Source: Catenulispora pinisilvae (GTDB lineage: Bacteria > Actinomycetota > Actinomycetes > Streptomycetales > Catenulisporaceae). Taken from it: a stretch of DNA of 36,080 bases. A program made the translations under genes and the position numbers. Positions 13,670-21,718 of the stretch are shown piece by piece. Below the pieces are notes generated by a model, which searched no databases, was not told where the DNA came from, and saw only the letters and a list, made by a program, of their open reading frames with translations. Each line of letters starts with the position of its first letter. Positions within the stretch are counted from its first letter, which is position 1. Location: NCBI RefSeq assembly GCF_015356865.1, contig NZ_JAAFZA010000099.1, positions 1-36,080 of the forward strand, in the 5' to 3' direction.

Positions 13670-14514
13670 GCTGGTCCGCCCTCCTCGGCCGGCTGTCTGG
13701 CCGGCCCGTCCTTGTCCCACTGGGTGTAGAAGCTCGAAGGGTTCACCAGGTAGCGGACCGTCGGAACCGGCAGGTGCGTGATGTGGTGGCGGCGCGTGAA
13801 GCGGTACATCATCTCCCAGTCCTCGCGCGGCAGCAGGCCGATCGGCCGTGGCATGCGGCTGAAGGTCAGGGCGCGGGTGCGGATCGCCACGAAGGCGTTG
13901 CAGTCCAGGAACGAGTCCCACGATGCGCGCTTGCGGTCGAACGGGACCGACAGCACGTCAAGATCCGTGCCGTCGGGCAGCACGCGGTGCAACGCGGTGT
14001 AGACGCCCGCCAGGTTGGGGGAGTCTGCCAGGGCCTTGATGGCCAGGGCGAGATGGTCGGGCTCCCAGACGTTGTCGTCGTCCAGGAAGGCCACGTAGCG
14101 CGAGGCGGTCAGCCGCATCCCGACGTTGCGGACCAGGCCGAGGACGTGCGAGTTCGCGGACAGTGACACCGTGCGCAGCCGTGGGTCCGCCGGCAGGTCG
14201 GCCGCTTCCAGGCCGCCTCCGCCGTCGTCGACCACCACGACGACGAGATCCGACCACGTCTGCCCCAGTGCCGAACGCACCGCGGCGGCCAGTCCCTCGG
14301 GCCGTTTGTAGGTCGGGATGACCACCGCTGCCGAAGCGGACAAAAGCGGCGTCTCGCCGCGCAGTCGGCGCACTTCCCGATCTTCGAACCGACGCATGCG
14401 GAGCACACTCGGCCAATTCAGAGTTCTGTTTCGCCACTCGAAGATCACCTGCCAGCCGATCAGCTGGTTCGCGGTGTCCTTGCCCCAGCGCACCGGGTTT
14501 CGCGCCATCCCCAT
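13666..14514 (-). CDS. glycosyltransferase family 2
   Basis: This 282-residue GT-A transferase carries a leader of about 60 residues rich in Arg and Trp (NRTLNWPSVLRMRRFEDREV). AAVVIPTYKRPEGLAAAVRS starts the catalytic domain. VVVVVDDGGGG and SRYVAFLDDDNVWEPDHLAL follow, where DDD is the metal-nucleotide site. LLPREDWEMMYRF supplies the ED catalytic motif. ATG 14514 or ATG 14508 is possible; a long G-run and GGAG precede both. The deacetylase start overlaps its stop. It is divergent from the priming sugar transferase across a 258-bp region. Sugar specificity is unknown. Confidence 0.87.
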   Translation of the reverse strand: MGMARNPVRWGKDTANQLIGWQVIFEWRNRTLNWPSVLRMRRFEDREVRRLRGETPLLSASAAVVIPTYKRPEGLAAAVRSALGQTWSDLVVVVVDDGGGGLEAADLPADPRLRTVSLSANSHVLGLVRNVGMRLTASRYVAFLDDDNVWEPDHLALAIKALADSPNLAGVYTALHRVLPDGTDLDVLSVPFDRKRASWDSFLDCNAFVAIRTRALTFSRMPRPIGLLPREDWEMMYRFTRRHHITHLPVPTVRYLVNPSSFYTQWDKDGPARQPAEEGGPA

Positions 14515-14582
14515 CCCCCCACTCCACCGGCCCGGCTGGGCTTAGGTGGTTGTCCCACAAGCGACCATGTCTGGACACAGTT

Positions 14583-14591
14583 CGTATAGCA
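14583..14591 (-). promoter_or_regulatory. candidate extended -10 for the leftward GT2-deacetylase unit
   Basis: On the minus strand TGC-TATACG (complement of 14583-14591) fits an extended -10 element in an AT-richer stretch of the 258-bp divergent region 14515-14772. No good -35 is seen. The region also holds short palindromes (TTGT-CCC-ACAA and TGTC-TG-GACA near 14550-14577) but no gene. Confidence 0.3.
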
Positions 14592-14601
14592 GTAGAACGA
14601 C

Positions 14602-14614
14602 GCTAAGTGTTAGC
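14602..14614. promoter_or_regulatory. inverted repeat in the divergent promoter region
   Basis: GCTAA (14602-14606), GTG and TTAGC (14610-14614) form a perfect 5-bp-arm palindrome between the divergent GT2 and priming-transferase genes. It may be an operator shared by both directions. No regulator can be assigned. Confidence 0.35.
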
Positions 14615-14772
14615 CATGATACTTCTCACGGACATCTCGCGCGAACTATCGCAGCCCACTACGATGCTGCACGTTCGACAGAGTTCGGGCAGTTACGCAA
14701 CGGTCATAGCCGGGGTTGTGCGGGGCGGCTGGCATCGGGCAATGCGATGAGATTCCGTGGGGGGATTTCGGC

Positions 14773-16326
14773 ATGGCGGTCGGGTCGGGCGTGGAACGTC
14801 AGGTTGTGCGGGTAAGACTCGCGCGGTCCTGGACGACGAGATATGGCAGACGTGCCAGTACGGCACTGCTATTGGCGATGGACTGGACGTGTGCGACGGC
14901 GGCCGCCTGGTTCGCGGTGCCGGTTCAGGACGACTGGCCGGTGCTGGTCGCCGTGCCGGTGGCGTGGGTCGGTGCGGCCGGTGCGCACCGGCTGTACGAG
15001 CGGCGGCACGTCGGGCCGGGCACCGAGGAGTACCACAGGATCCTGAGGGCGTGCCTGGCCGCGATGGCGGCGCTGGCGGCGCTGTGTGCGCTGGCGGCCC
15101 GTAACGACCGGCTGGTGCGCGGGGTGCTGCTCGCGGTGCCGACGGCGGCGGTCGGTTCGCTGGTGGCCCGCAAGGCACTGCGGGCGCTCCAGGCTCGGAA
15201 CCCCGGGTGGGCCACCCGGTCGGCGCTGTTGGTCGGCAGCTCGATTCAGTGCTCGGCGATGGCCGAGATACTGCGCCGGGAGCGTTCAGCGTTGCGCGCG
15301 GTCGCGGCCCTGGAGGTCGCCGGGCCGGGCCAGGCGCCGCTGCCGACGCAGGGGATGGCCGGCATGAATGGTGCGACGGCCGCGAACGGCGCGGCGGGCG
15401 CCCAAGAGGCGTCGATGCCGCCGACGCCACCGCCGAATCCGTTGGACCCGCTCATCATCGGCACGCTGACCGCGCACGGCGGTCCCGCCGACGCCGAGCA
15501 GGTCGCGACGGCGTTGCAGGTGACCGGGTGCGAGGTCGTGGTGCTGATGCCCGGCCCGCATCTGGGTGCGGCGGCGCTGAGCGGGCTGGGCTGGCGGCTG
15601 GCGAGCGTGGGCGTGGACATTCTGGTCGCGCCGTTCCTGAGCGAGATCGCGCCGGCCCGGCTGGCCGTGCGGCGCGACGGCGGCGTGCCGCTGTTCCACA
15701 TCCGCGCGCCGCGGGTGTCGCGTGGGGCCCAAATACCGAAGGAACTCGGCGAACGCGTGATGGCGGCGCTCGGTCTGGTGCTGCTGGCCCCGATCTTCCT
15801 GGCGGTGTCGCTGGCGATCCTGCTCGGCGACGGACGCCCGATCTACTTCCGGCAGGTGCGGGTGGGGCTGCGCGGGGAGCACTTCGTGCTCTACAAGTTC
15901 CGCACCATGGCGACCAACGCCGCGGCGGCGAAGCCGGAACTGGCGCATCTGAACGTGAACGCCGACGGGCTGCTGTTCAAGGCCCGGCGCGACCCGCGGG
16001 TGACGAAGGTCGGCGCGGTGCTGCGCCGGTACTCGCTGGACGAGCTGCCGCAGCTGCTGAACGTGGTGCGCGGCGACATGGCGCTGGTCGGGCCGCGTCC
16101 GCCACTGCCGGAGGAGGCCGCGAAGTACAGCGCGGAAGTGCGGCGCCGGCTGCTGGTCAAGCCGGGGCTGACCGGACTGTGGCAGGTGAGCGGCCGCTCC
16201 GATCTGGCGTGGGCGGACGCGGTCCGTCTGGACCTGGGATACGTCGAGAACTGGTCGTTGGGCCTGGACGCGGAGATCTTGCTGCGCACCGGCTCGGCCG
16301 TCGTCAAGGGTAAAGGAGCGTACTGA
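14773..16326 (+). CDS. polyprenyl-phosphate sugar-1-phosphate transferase (priming enzyme)
   Basis: This 517-residue membrane protein would transfer a sugar phosphate from a nucleotide sugar to undecaprenyl phosphate, the first step of the repeat unit. The N-terminal part (about residues 25-150) has a few hydrophobic helices, fewer and more interrupted than in typical WbaP/CpsE proteins. A nucleotide-binding-like domain starts ALLVGSSIQCSAMAEILRRE and carries a Met/Ala/Gly-rich insert (about residues 190-225). The C-terminal bacterial sugar transferase domain has the membrane helix VMAALGLVLLAPIFLAVSL, then YKFRTM, SLDELPQLLNVVRGDMALVG (Asp423-Glu424), GPRPPLP and KPGLTGLWQVSGRS. ATG 14773 follows GTGGGGGGA. 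It heads the amino-sugar operon; the next gene starts one base after its stop. Sugar specificity is unknown. Confidence 0.92.
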   Translation: MAVGSGVERQVVRVRLARSWTTRYGRRASTALLLAMDWTCATAAAWFAVPVQDDWPVLVAVPVAWVGAAGAHRLYERRHVGPGTEEYHRILRACLAAMAALAALCALAARNDRLVRGVLLAVPTAAVGSLVARKALRALQARNPGWATRSALLVGSSIQCSAMAEILRRERSALRAVAALEVAGPGQAPLPTQGMAGMNGATAANGAAGAQEASMPPTPPPNPLDPLIIGTLTAHGGPADAEQVATALQVTGCEVVVLMPGPHLGAAALSGLGWRLASVGVDILVAPFLSEIAPARLAVRRDGGVPLFHIRAPRVSRGAQIPKELGERVMAALGLVLLAPIFLAVSLAILLGDGRPIYFRQVRVGLRGEHFVLYKFRTMATNAAAAKPELAHLNVNADGLLFKARRDPRVTKVGAVLRRYSLDELPQLLNVVRGDMALVGPRPPLPEEAAKYSAEVRRRLLVKPGLTGLWQVSGRSDLAWADAVRLDLGYVENWSLGLDAEILLRTGSAVVKGKGAY

Positions 16327-16327
16327 G

Positions 16328-17404
16328 ATGTCGGGGGGAACGCGGGCCGCGGAGCGGCCGGGCATCGCGGTGGTCGGCGCCGGATACTGGGGGCCGAACC
16401 TCGTGCGGAACTTCATGGCCTCGCCGGACTGGGATCTGCGCTGGCTGTGCGATCTGGACACCGAGCGGGCCGAGAAGGTCGCGGCGCCCTATGCCAGCGT
16501 CCGGGTGACCGGCGTGCTGGACGAAGCGCTGGCCGATCCGCTGGTGCGGGCGGTGGCGATCGCCACACCGGCGCGGACGCATCGGGACGTGGCGTTGGCC
16601 GCGTTGCGGTCCGGGCGGCATGTGCTGGTCGAGAAGCCGTTGGCCGCCACCGAGGCCGAGGGGGCCGAACTGGTCGCCGAGGCGGAGAAGCGCGATCTGG
16701 TGCTGATGTGTGACCACACCTACTGCTACACCCCGGCCGCGCTGGCTATTAGGGACCTGATTCACTCCGGCGAGCTCGGCGAGGTCCACTTCGTCGACTC
16801 GGTGCGGATCAACCTGGGGTTGATCCAGCCGGATGTCGACGTGCTGTGGGACTTGGCACCGCATGACCTGTCGATCCTGGACTTCATCCTGCCGCCGAAT
16901 CTGAAGCCGGTGGCGGTGGCGGCGACCGGTGCGGATCCGATCGGCGCGGGGCGGACTTGTGTCGCCTATCTGACGTTGGCGTTGTCGTCAGGGGCCATCG
17001 CGCACGGGCACGTGAACTGGCTCTCGCCGACCAAGGTGCGGACGACCATCGTCGGCGGCTCCAAGCGGACGCTGGTGTGGGACGACCTGAATCCGGCGCA
17101 GCGGGTCAGCGTCTTCGACCGGGGCGTGGACCTGGCCACCCCGGACGAGCTCGGCGCGGACCAGCGGCACGCGGCGTTGGTGTCGTACCGGATCGGCGAC
17201 ATGGTGGCGCCCGCGCTGATGGAGCGGGAGGCGTTGGCGGCGGCGGTCGAGGAGTTCGCGCGGGCGGTGCGGACCGGGACGCCGGCGGCCACGGACGGCC
17301 GTGCCGGTCTTCGAGTTCTGCGAATTCTGGAGGCCGCTTCGCGCAGCCTCGCCGAGAACGGAGCCCTCGTGGCTGTGGGAGACGACGCCTTGGAGGGCGA
17401 ATGA
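16328..17404 (+). CDS. Gfo/Idh/MocA oxidoreductase (WbpB/WlbA-like sugar-nucleotide 3-dehydrogenase)
   Basis: This 358-residue NAD(P)-dependent dehydrogenase has GIAVVGAGYWGPNLVRNF, with GxGxxG at residues 17-22. IATPARTHRDVALAALRSG and the signature VEKPLA (Glu102-Lys103-Pro104) follow, where Lys103 is the catalytic-site lysine of the family. The sequence DLAPHDLSILDFI supplies the C-terminal active-site His/Asp. WbpB/WlbA enzymes oxidise C3 of UDP-GlcNAc-uronic acid to feed a DegT 3-aminotransferase, and such aminotransferases occur downstream here. One base separates it from the priming transferase. The next gene overlaps in ATGA (17401-17404). Substrate is inferred from context; other Gfo members use free or nucleotide sugars. 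Confidence 0.88.
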   Translation: MSGGTRAAERPGIAVVGAGYWGPNLVRNFMASPDWDLRWLCDLDTERAEKVAAPYASVRVTGVLDEALADPLVRAVAIATPARTHRDVALAALRSGRHVLVEKPLAATEAEGAELVAEAEKRDLVLMCDHTYCYTPAALAIRDLIHSGELGEVHFVDSVRINLGLIQPDVDVLWDLAPHDLSILDFILPPNLKPVAVAATGADPIGAGRTCVAYLTLALSSGAIAHGHVNWLSPTKVRTTIVGGSKRTLVWDDLNPAQRVSVFDRGVDLATPDELGADQRHAALVSYRIGDMVAPALMEREALAAAVEEFARAVRTGTPAATDGRAGLRVLRILEAASRSLAENGALVAVGDDALEGE

Positions 17405-18600
17405 AGGACACTGATGGCGGGCTCGTCGGGGCGGCGGTCGGGGCGGGGGCTGCCGGCCTGCCGGCTGCTGCGCAGGCGCCCGTCACGGCCGGCGCGGCCG
17501 GTGCGGCCGTCGACTTGGCGGGAAGCCGGGCGCTGGTCACCGGGGGCGCGGGGACGATCGGGTCGCATGTCGTGGACCGGTTGCTGGACGCCGGGTGCTC
17601 GTCGGTGGTCGTCCTGGACAACTTCGTGCGCGGTCGGCGGGCCAACCTGGCGGCGGCGCTGCCGAGCGGCCGGGTGCAGATCGTCGAGGGCGACATCGGG
17701 GATCGCGGGCTGCTCGCGGAGCTGACCGCGGGTACCGACTTGGTGTTCCATCTGGCGGCGATCCGGATCACGCAGTGTGCCGAGGAGCCGCGGCTGGCGA
17801 ACGAGGTGCTGGTCGACGGGACGTTCAACGTGCTGGAGGCCGCGGCGGCGGCCGGGGTGCGCAAGGTGATCGCGTCGTCCTCGGCTTCGATTTACGGGCT
17901 GGCCGAGCAGTTCCCGACGGACGAGCGGCACCACCCCTACAACAACGACACCTTCTACGGCGCGGCGAAGGCGTTCAACGAGGCGATGCTGCGGAGCTTC
18001 CGGAGCATGTACGGACTCGACTATGTGGCGCTGCGGTACTTCAACGTCTACGGGCCGCGGATGGACATCCACGGGCTGTACACCGAGGTTCTGATCCGGT
18101 GGATGGAACGCATCGTGGCCGGCCAGCCGCCGCTGATCCTCGGCGACGGCACGCAGACGATGGACTTCGTGCACGTCGCCGACATCGCGCGGGCGAACGT
18201 GCTGGCGGCCGCGGCGGACGTCACCGACGAGGTGTTCAACGTGGCGTGCGGCGTCGAGACCAGCCTGAACGAGCTGGCGAAGACGCTGCTGGAAGTCATG
18301 GGCTCGGACCTGCCGGTGGAGTACGGCCCGCCGCGCGCCGTGAACGGCGTGACGCGGCGGCTGGCGGACACGGCGCGGGCCGCGGCGGGGCTGGGGTTCG
18401 TGGCGGAGATCGGCCTGCGCGAGGGGCTTGCGGATTTGGTGCAGTGGTGGCGGGCGGAGCAGCCGGCTGCTGTCGCACCGGGGCCGGGAGCGCCGGCGGC
18501 GGCGGGCCAGGCGACCAGCCTGGTGGCGGTCGCGGCCGAGCGGGCTGCGGCGGCGGCCAAGTCCGCGTCCGGGGCCGTGTCCGAGGCAGTGGCGTCGTGA
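17401..18600 (+). CDS. NAD-dependent sugar-nucleotide epimerase/dehydratase (extended SDR)
   Basis: This 399-residue extended SDR has the Rossmann motif TGGAGTIGSHVVDRLLDAG (GxxGxxG from residue 48) and VFHLAAIRITQCAEEP. The catalytic triad is SSSASIYG plus Tyr186-x3-Lys190 in FYGAAKAFNE. RYFNVYGPRMDIHG and LGDGTQTMDFVHVADIARAN are the sugar-nucleotide-binding segments. It most resembles UDP-hexose 4-epimerases (WbpP/GalE type). Ala/Gly-rich tails of about 40 residues at the N-terminus and about 50 at the C-terminus lie outside the fold and are unusual. ATG 17401 overlaps the previous stop and follows GGAGGG. The DegT gene overlaps by GTGA (18597-18600). It would supply or invert the hexose used in the amino-sugar pathway. 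Confidence 0.9.
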   Translation: MKDTDGGLVGAAVGAGAAGLPAAAQAPVTAGAAGAAVDLAGSRALVTGGAGTIGSHVVDRLLDAGCSSVVVLDNFVRGRRANLAAALPSGRVQIVEGDIGDRGLLAELTAGTDLVFHLAAIRITQCAEEPRLANEVLVDGTFNVLEAAAAAGVRKVIASSSASIYGLAEQFPTDERHHPYNNDTFYGAAKAFNEAMLRSFRSMYGLDYVALRYFNVYGPRMDIHGLYTEVLIRWMERIVAGQPPLILGDGTQTMDFVHVADIARANVLAAAADVTDEVFNVACGVETSLNELAKTLLEVMGSDLPVEYGPPRAVNGVTRRLADTARAAAGLGFVAEIGLREGLADLVQWWRAEQPAAVAPGPGAPAAAGQATSLVAVAAERAAAAAKSASGAVSEAVAS

Positions 18601-19757
18601 GCACCACCGTGGCTACCGAGGCCGCGTCGCGCATTCCGGTGATGGTGCCGTGGCTCGGCGAGGAGGAGGCCGCTGCCGCCGCCGAGGCGGTGCGGTCCGG
18701 GTGGGTGGCGCAGGGGCCGAGGGTCGCAGAGTTCGAGCGTGCGTTCGCCGCGGAGGTCGGGGCCGCGCATGGAGTGGCTGTCAGCTCGGGGACCGCCGCG
18801 CTGCACCTCGGCCTGGTGGCGCTCGGGATCGGCGCCGCCGATGAAGTCGTCGTCCCCTCGCTGTCCTTCATCGCGACCGCGAACGCCGCGCGCTACGTCG
18901 GCGCGACCCCCGTCTTCGCCGACGTCGACCCGGCGATCGGAAACCTGACTACCGCGACCATCGAGGCGGCGCTGACCTCGCAGACCCGCGCCGTGATCCT
19001 CGTGCACCAAGGCGGCGTGCCGGCGGATCTGGACGCGATCCGGGCTCTGTGCGAGCACCACGGTCTGGCGTTGCTGGAAGACGCGGCGTGTGCCGCGGGC
19101 GCTCGCTATCGGGGCCGGCCGGTGGGAGTCGGTGCGCAGGTCGCGGCCTGGTCGTTCCATCCGCGCAAGTTGCTGACCACCGGCGAGGGCGGCATGGTCA
19201 CCACCGACGACGCCGAGCGGGCGGCCCGCATGCGCCGGCTGCGCGAGCACGGCATGAACGTCTCGGCCGCCGAGCGGCACGCGAGCGCGAAGCCAGTGCT
19301 GGAGGCCTACCTGGAGACCGGCTTCAACTACCGGATGACCGACATCCAAGCGGCGGTCGGGCTGGTCCAGCTGCGGAAGTTGGCCGCGACGGTCGCGGAG
19401 CGGCGTGAGCTGGCGGCCCGGTATCAGCGCGAGCTGGCCGCTATTCCAGGGCTGATATCGATCTCAGACCCCGAATACGGCGAGACCAACTACCAGTCCT
19501 TCTGGGTGCGGCTCGACGACACGTTCCCAGTTGCCCGCGACGAGCTGCTGCTCAGGCTGTCCGAAGCCGGGGTCTCCGCACGTCGCGGCATCATGGCCGC
19601 GCACCTGGAGCCCGCCTACGCGGACGTCAGCACTCCGAGCCTGCCGGCCACCGAAGCCCTGAGCCTGAACTCGCTGATCCTGCCGGTGTTCCACGGCATG
19701 ACCGAGGCGCAGCAAGACCGAGTGGTCGCCGTCCTTAAGGCGGCGATACATGGCTGA
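18597..19757 (+). CDS. DegT/DnrJ/EryC1/StrS sugar aminotransferase (first copy)
   Basis: This 386-residue PLP enzyme would aminate a keto-sugar nucleotide using glutamate. IPVMVPWLGEEEAAAAAEAV starts the fold. GVAVSSGTAALHLGLVALGI is the PLP phosphate-binding block. LLEDAACAAGARYRG provides the Asp that pairs with the pyridine nitrogen. WSFHPRKLLTTGEGGMVTTD carries Lys191, the Schiff-base lysine. GFNYRMTDIQAAVGLVQLRK is the dimer-contact segment. The SFHPRK and TTGEGG wording is that of the 4-aminotransferase (PglE/ArnB-like) side of the family, though this alone does not fix position. GTG 18597 overlaps the epimerase stop. Its stop overlaps the acetyltransferase start by 8 bp, which suggests the amine formed here is then acetylated. 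Confidence 0.9.
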   Translation: MSTTVATEAASRIPVMVPWLGEEEAAAAAEAVRSGWVAQGPRVAEFERAFAAEVGAAHGVAVSSGTAALHLGLVALGIGAADEVVVPSLSFIATANAARYVGATPVFADVDPAIGNLTTATIEAALTSQTRAVILVHQGGVPADLDAIRALCEHHGLALLEDAACAAGARYRGRPVGVGAQVAAWSFHPRKLLTTGEGGMVTTDDAERAARMRRLREHGMNVSAAERHASAKPVLEAYLETGFNYRMTDIQAAVGLVQLRKLAATVAERRELAARYQRELAAIPGLISISDPEYGETNYQSFWVRLDDTFPVARDELLLRLSEAGVSARRGIMAAHLEPAYADVSTPSLPATEALSLNSLILPVFHGMTEAQQDRVVAVLKAAIHG

Positions 19758-20448
19758 CCTGGCTGCTACCGGACCACCGTGGTCGCGGATCGCGGTGGCC
19801 GGAGCTGGTGGCTTCGGCCGCGAGACCGCCGACGCCCTGCGCGATCTGTACCCGGACTCGGACCTCTTCGCCGGATTCCTCGACGACGCCCTGCCCGAGC
19901 TGCTGATCGCGGACAAGGTCCTGGGTCCGATCGACCTGATCCACGAGCTGCCAGATCTGCGACTCGTGGTCTGCGTCGGGAACCCGCGCGACTACCTCTC
20001 CCGAGCCGCGATCGTCGAGCGCCTGAGCCTGCCGGAATCGCGTTACGCGACCGTCGTCCATCGCGGAGCCCACGTATCGCAGACCTCGACGGTAGGCGTC
20101 GGATCGGTGCTGCTGGCCGGTGCCGTCCTGACCGCCGACGCGACGGTCGGCCGCCACGTGGCGGTGATGCCGCAGGTCGTGGTGACCCACGACGTCGTGG
20201 TCGGCGACTACGCGACCTTGGCGTCCGGCGTGAAGCTGGGCGGCGGTGTGGCGGTCGGCGAGGGCGCCTACCTCGGGGCCGGGGCGTTGGTGCGCGAGGG
20301 TGTGCGCATCGGGGCCTGGGCACAGGTCGGCATGGGTTCGGTCGTGCTTCGGGACGTACCGGACGGCGAGGTGTGGGTCGGCAATCCGGCCGGCAAACTC
20401 CGCGACGCCGCGTTTCCGGACCTCCTGGCCCGGCGAGCGGTGCTTTGA
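19750..20448 (+). CDS. PglD/NeuD-type sugar O/N-acetyltransferase
   Basis: This 232-residue trimeric left-handed beta-helix acetyltransferase has an N-terminal Rossmann-like domain (AGAGGFGRETADALRDLYP) that binds the UDP-sugar. About nine hexapeptide turns follow from VHRGAHVSQTSTVGVGSVLL to GAWAQVGMGSVVLRDVPDGE, then VWVGNPAGKLR. His147 in VVTHDVVVGDYA aligns with the catalytic base of PglD, which acetylates UDP-4-amino sugars with acetyl-CoA. The Asn that often starts that strand is replaced by Pro-Gln. It overlaps the first aminotransferase by 8 bp, the same order as PglE-PglD. A 98-bp gap follows, with no gene and only the ribosome site of the next. Confidence 0.9.
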   Translation: MADLAATGPPWSRIAVAGAGGFGRETADALRDLYPDSDLFAGFLDDALPELLIADKVLGPIDLIHELPDLRLVVCVGNPRDYLSRAAIVERLSLPESRYATVVHRGAHVSQTSTVGVGSVLLAGAVLTADATVGRHVAVMPQVVVTHDVVVGDYATLASGVKLGGGVAVGEGAYLGAGALVREGVRIGAWAQVGMGSVVLRDVPDGEVWVGNPAGKLRDAAFPDLLARRAVL

Positions 20449-20546
20449 CCACCCGACCATCGGCCTCACTATCCGCCTCTTCATCCGCTTCGCCGACCAC
20501 CGCGCCGGGCCGCGCGGTGCACCGATACCCACCGGAGGACCAAACC

Positions 20547-21686
20547 ATGAGCCCGCGCATACCCCTGGTCGACCTGGCCGCCGCGCACGCGGAGATCGCG
20601 CACGCGGTGCGGGCCGGGTTCGCCGAGGTGCTGGCCACGACGGGGTTCGTCGGAGGTCCGCAGGTGGCGGCCTTCGAGCGTGAGTACGCCGCGTTCGCCG
20701 GCGTGAAGCACTGCGTCGGCGTCGCCAACGGCACGGACGCGGTCGAGCTGGCACTGCGCGCGGTCGGCGTCGGGCCGGGCGAGGAGGTGATCGTGCCCGC
20801 GAACACCTTCGCGGCGACCGCCGGCGCGGTCGTGCGGGCGGGCGCGAAGCCGGTGTTCGTGGACTGCGATCCGAATACCTGCCTGATCGACGTGCCGGCG
20901 GCGCTGGCCGCGATCGGTCCGGCGACCAAGGCGATCGTGCCGGTCCACCTCTACGGCCAGCTCGCACCGGTCGAGGAGCTGCGGGCCGGACTGAACGGGC
21001 TCGCCGAGGCGGTGCGGAGCCGGGTTCGAATAGTCGAGGACGCGGCGCAGTGCCAAGGCGCGAAGCGGCGCGGTCGCACGCCCGGCTCCGGTCCCGGGGC
21101 GATCGCCGCGACGAGCTTCTACCCGGGCAAGAACCTAGGCGCCTACGGAGATGCGGGCGCTGTCCTCACCGACGACGAAGACCTGGCCGAGACCGTGCGC
21201 AAGCTCGGCAGCCACGGCGGCCTGGCCAAGTACGCGCACGACATCCCCGGCGTCAACAGTCGGCTCGACGCGCTGCAAGCCGTGGTCCTGCGCGCGAAAC
21301 TGCGCCGGCTCCCGGAGTGGAACGTCGCACGGCAGGAAGCGGCGTCGTACTACGACAAGCTGCTCGGCGGCCTCGACGGCGTCACGGTGCCGACCGTGCT
21401 GCCCGGCAACGAGCACGTCTGGCACCTCTACACCGTCCAGGTCGCCGCGCGCGACGCGGTCCTGGCCGAGCTGGAAGCCGAGGGTATCGGCGCCGGGATC
21501 CACTACCCGGTGCCGCTCCACCGCACCGGCGCGTTCGCCACTGACGCGTCGTTCCCGCACGCCGAACACATCGCGGCGCACACGCTCTCTCTGCCGCTGC
21601 ACCCGCACTTGATGCGGGAGCAGCAGGAGACCGTGGTCGCCGTCCTGGCCCGGGCGCTCTCCGCGCCCCGGCGCCGTCCGCTGTAG
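20547..21686 (+). CDS. DegT/DnrJ/EryC1/StrS sugar aminotransferase (second copy, 3-aminotransferase type)
   Basis: This 379-residue PLP enzyme starts IPLVDLAAAHAEIAHAVRAG. GVANGTDAVELALRAVGVG is the phosphate-binding block. VEDAAQCQGAKRRGR gives the Asp, and ATSFYPGKNLGAYGDAGAVL carries the Schiff-base Lys195. The FYPGKNLGAYGDAGA wording is that of WbpE/WlbC and QdtB/FdtB sugar 3-aminotransferases, matching the Gfo/Idh/MocA 3-dehydrogenase earlier in the operon. It shares little identity with the first copy beyond the motifs, so the two likely act at different ring positions. ATG 20547 follows ACCGGAGGAC. It is the last sugar-nucleotide gene before the secreted protein 32 bp downstream. Confidence 0.9.
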   Translation: MSPRIPLVDLAAAHAEIAHAVRAGFAEVLATTGFVGGPQVAAFEREYAAFAGVKHCVGVANGTDAVELALRAVGVGPGEEVIVPANTFAATAGAVVRAGAKPVFVDCDPNTCLIDVPAALAAIGPATKAIVPVHLYGQLAPVEELRAGLNGLAEAVRSRVRIVEDAAQCQGAKRRGRTPGSGPGAIAATSFYPGKNLGAYGDAGAVLTDDEDLAETVRKLGSHGGLAKYAHDIPGVNSRLDALQAVVLRAKLRRLPEWNVARQEAASYYDKLLGGLDGVTVPTVLPGNEHVWHLYTVQVAARDAVLAELEAEGIGAGIHYPVPLHRTGAFATDASFPHAEHIAAHTLSLPLHPHLMREQQETVVAVLARALSAPRRRPL

Positions 21687-21718
21687 CACCGGGGAACTTC
21701 GAACGAGGTCGCGGAACG

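Noticed and set aside
13670-13921. Upstream extension of the deacetylase frame
   Set aside because: Lies inside the GT2 gene; GTG 13669 forms the GTGA overlap and NodB-like sequence follows it.
14550-14577. Short palindromes TTGT-CCC-ACAA and TGTC-TG-GACA as operators
   Set aside because: Arms of only four bases are expected by chance in a 258-bp region; recorded only as part of the divergent promoter region.
16957-17400. Upstream extension of the epimerase frame
   Set aside because: Overlaps the dehydrogenase in another frame; ATG 17401 has GGAGGG and the ATGA overlap.
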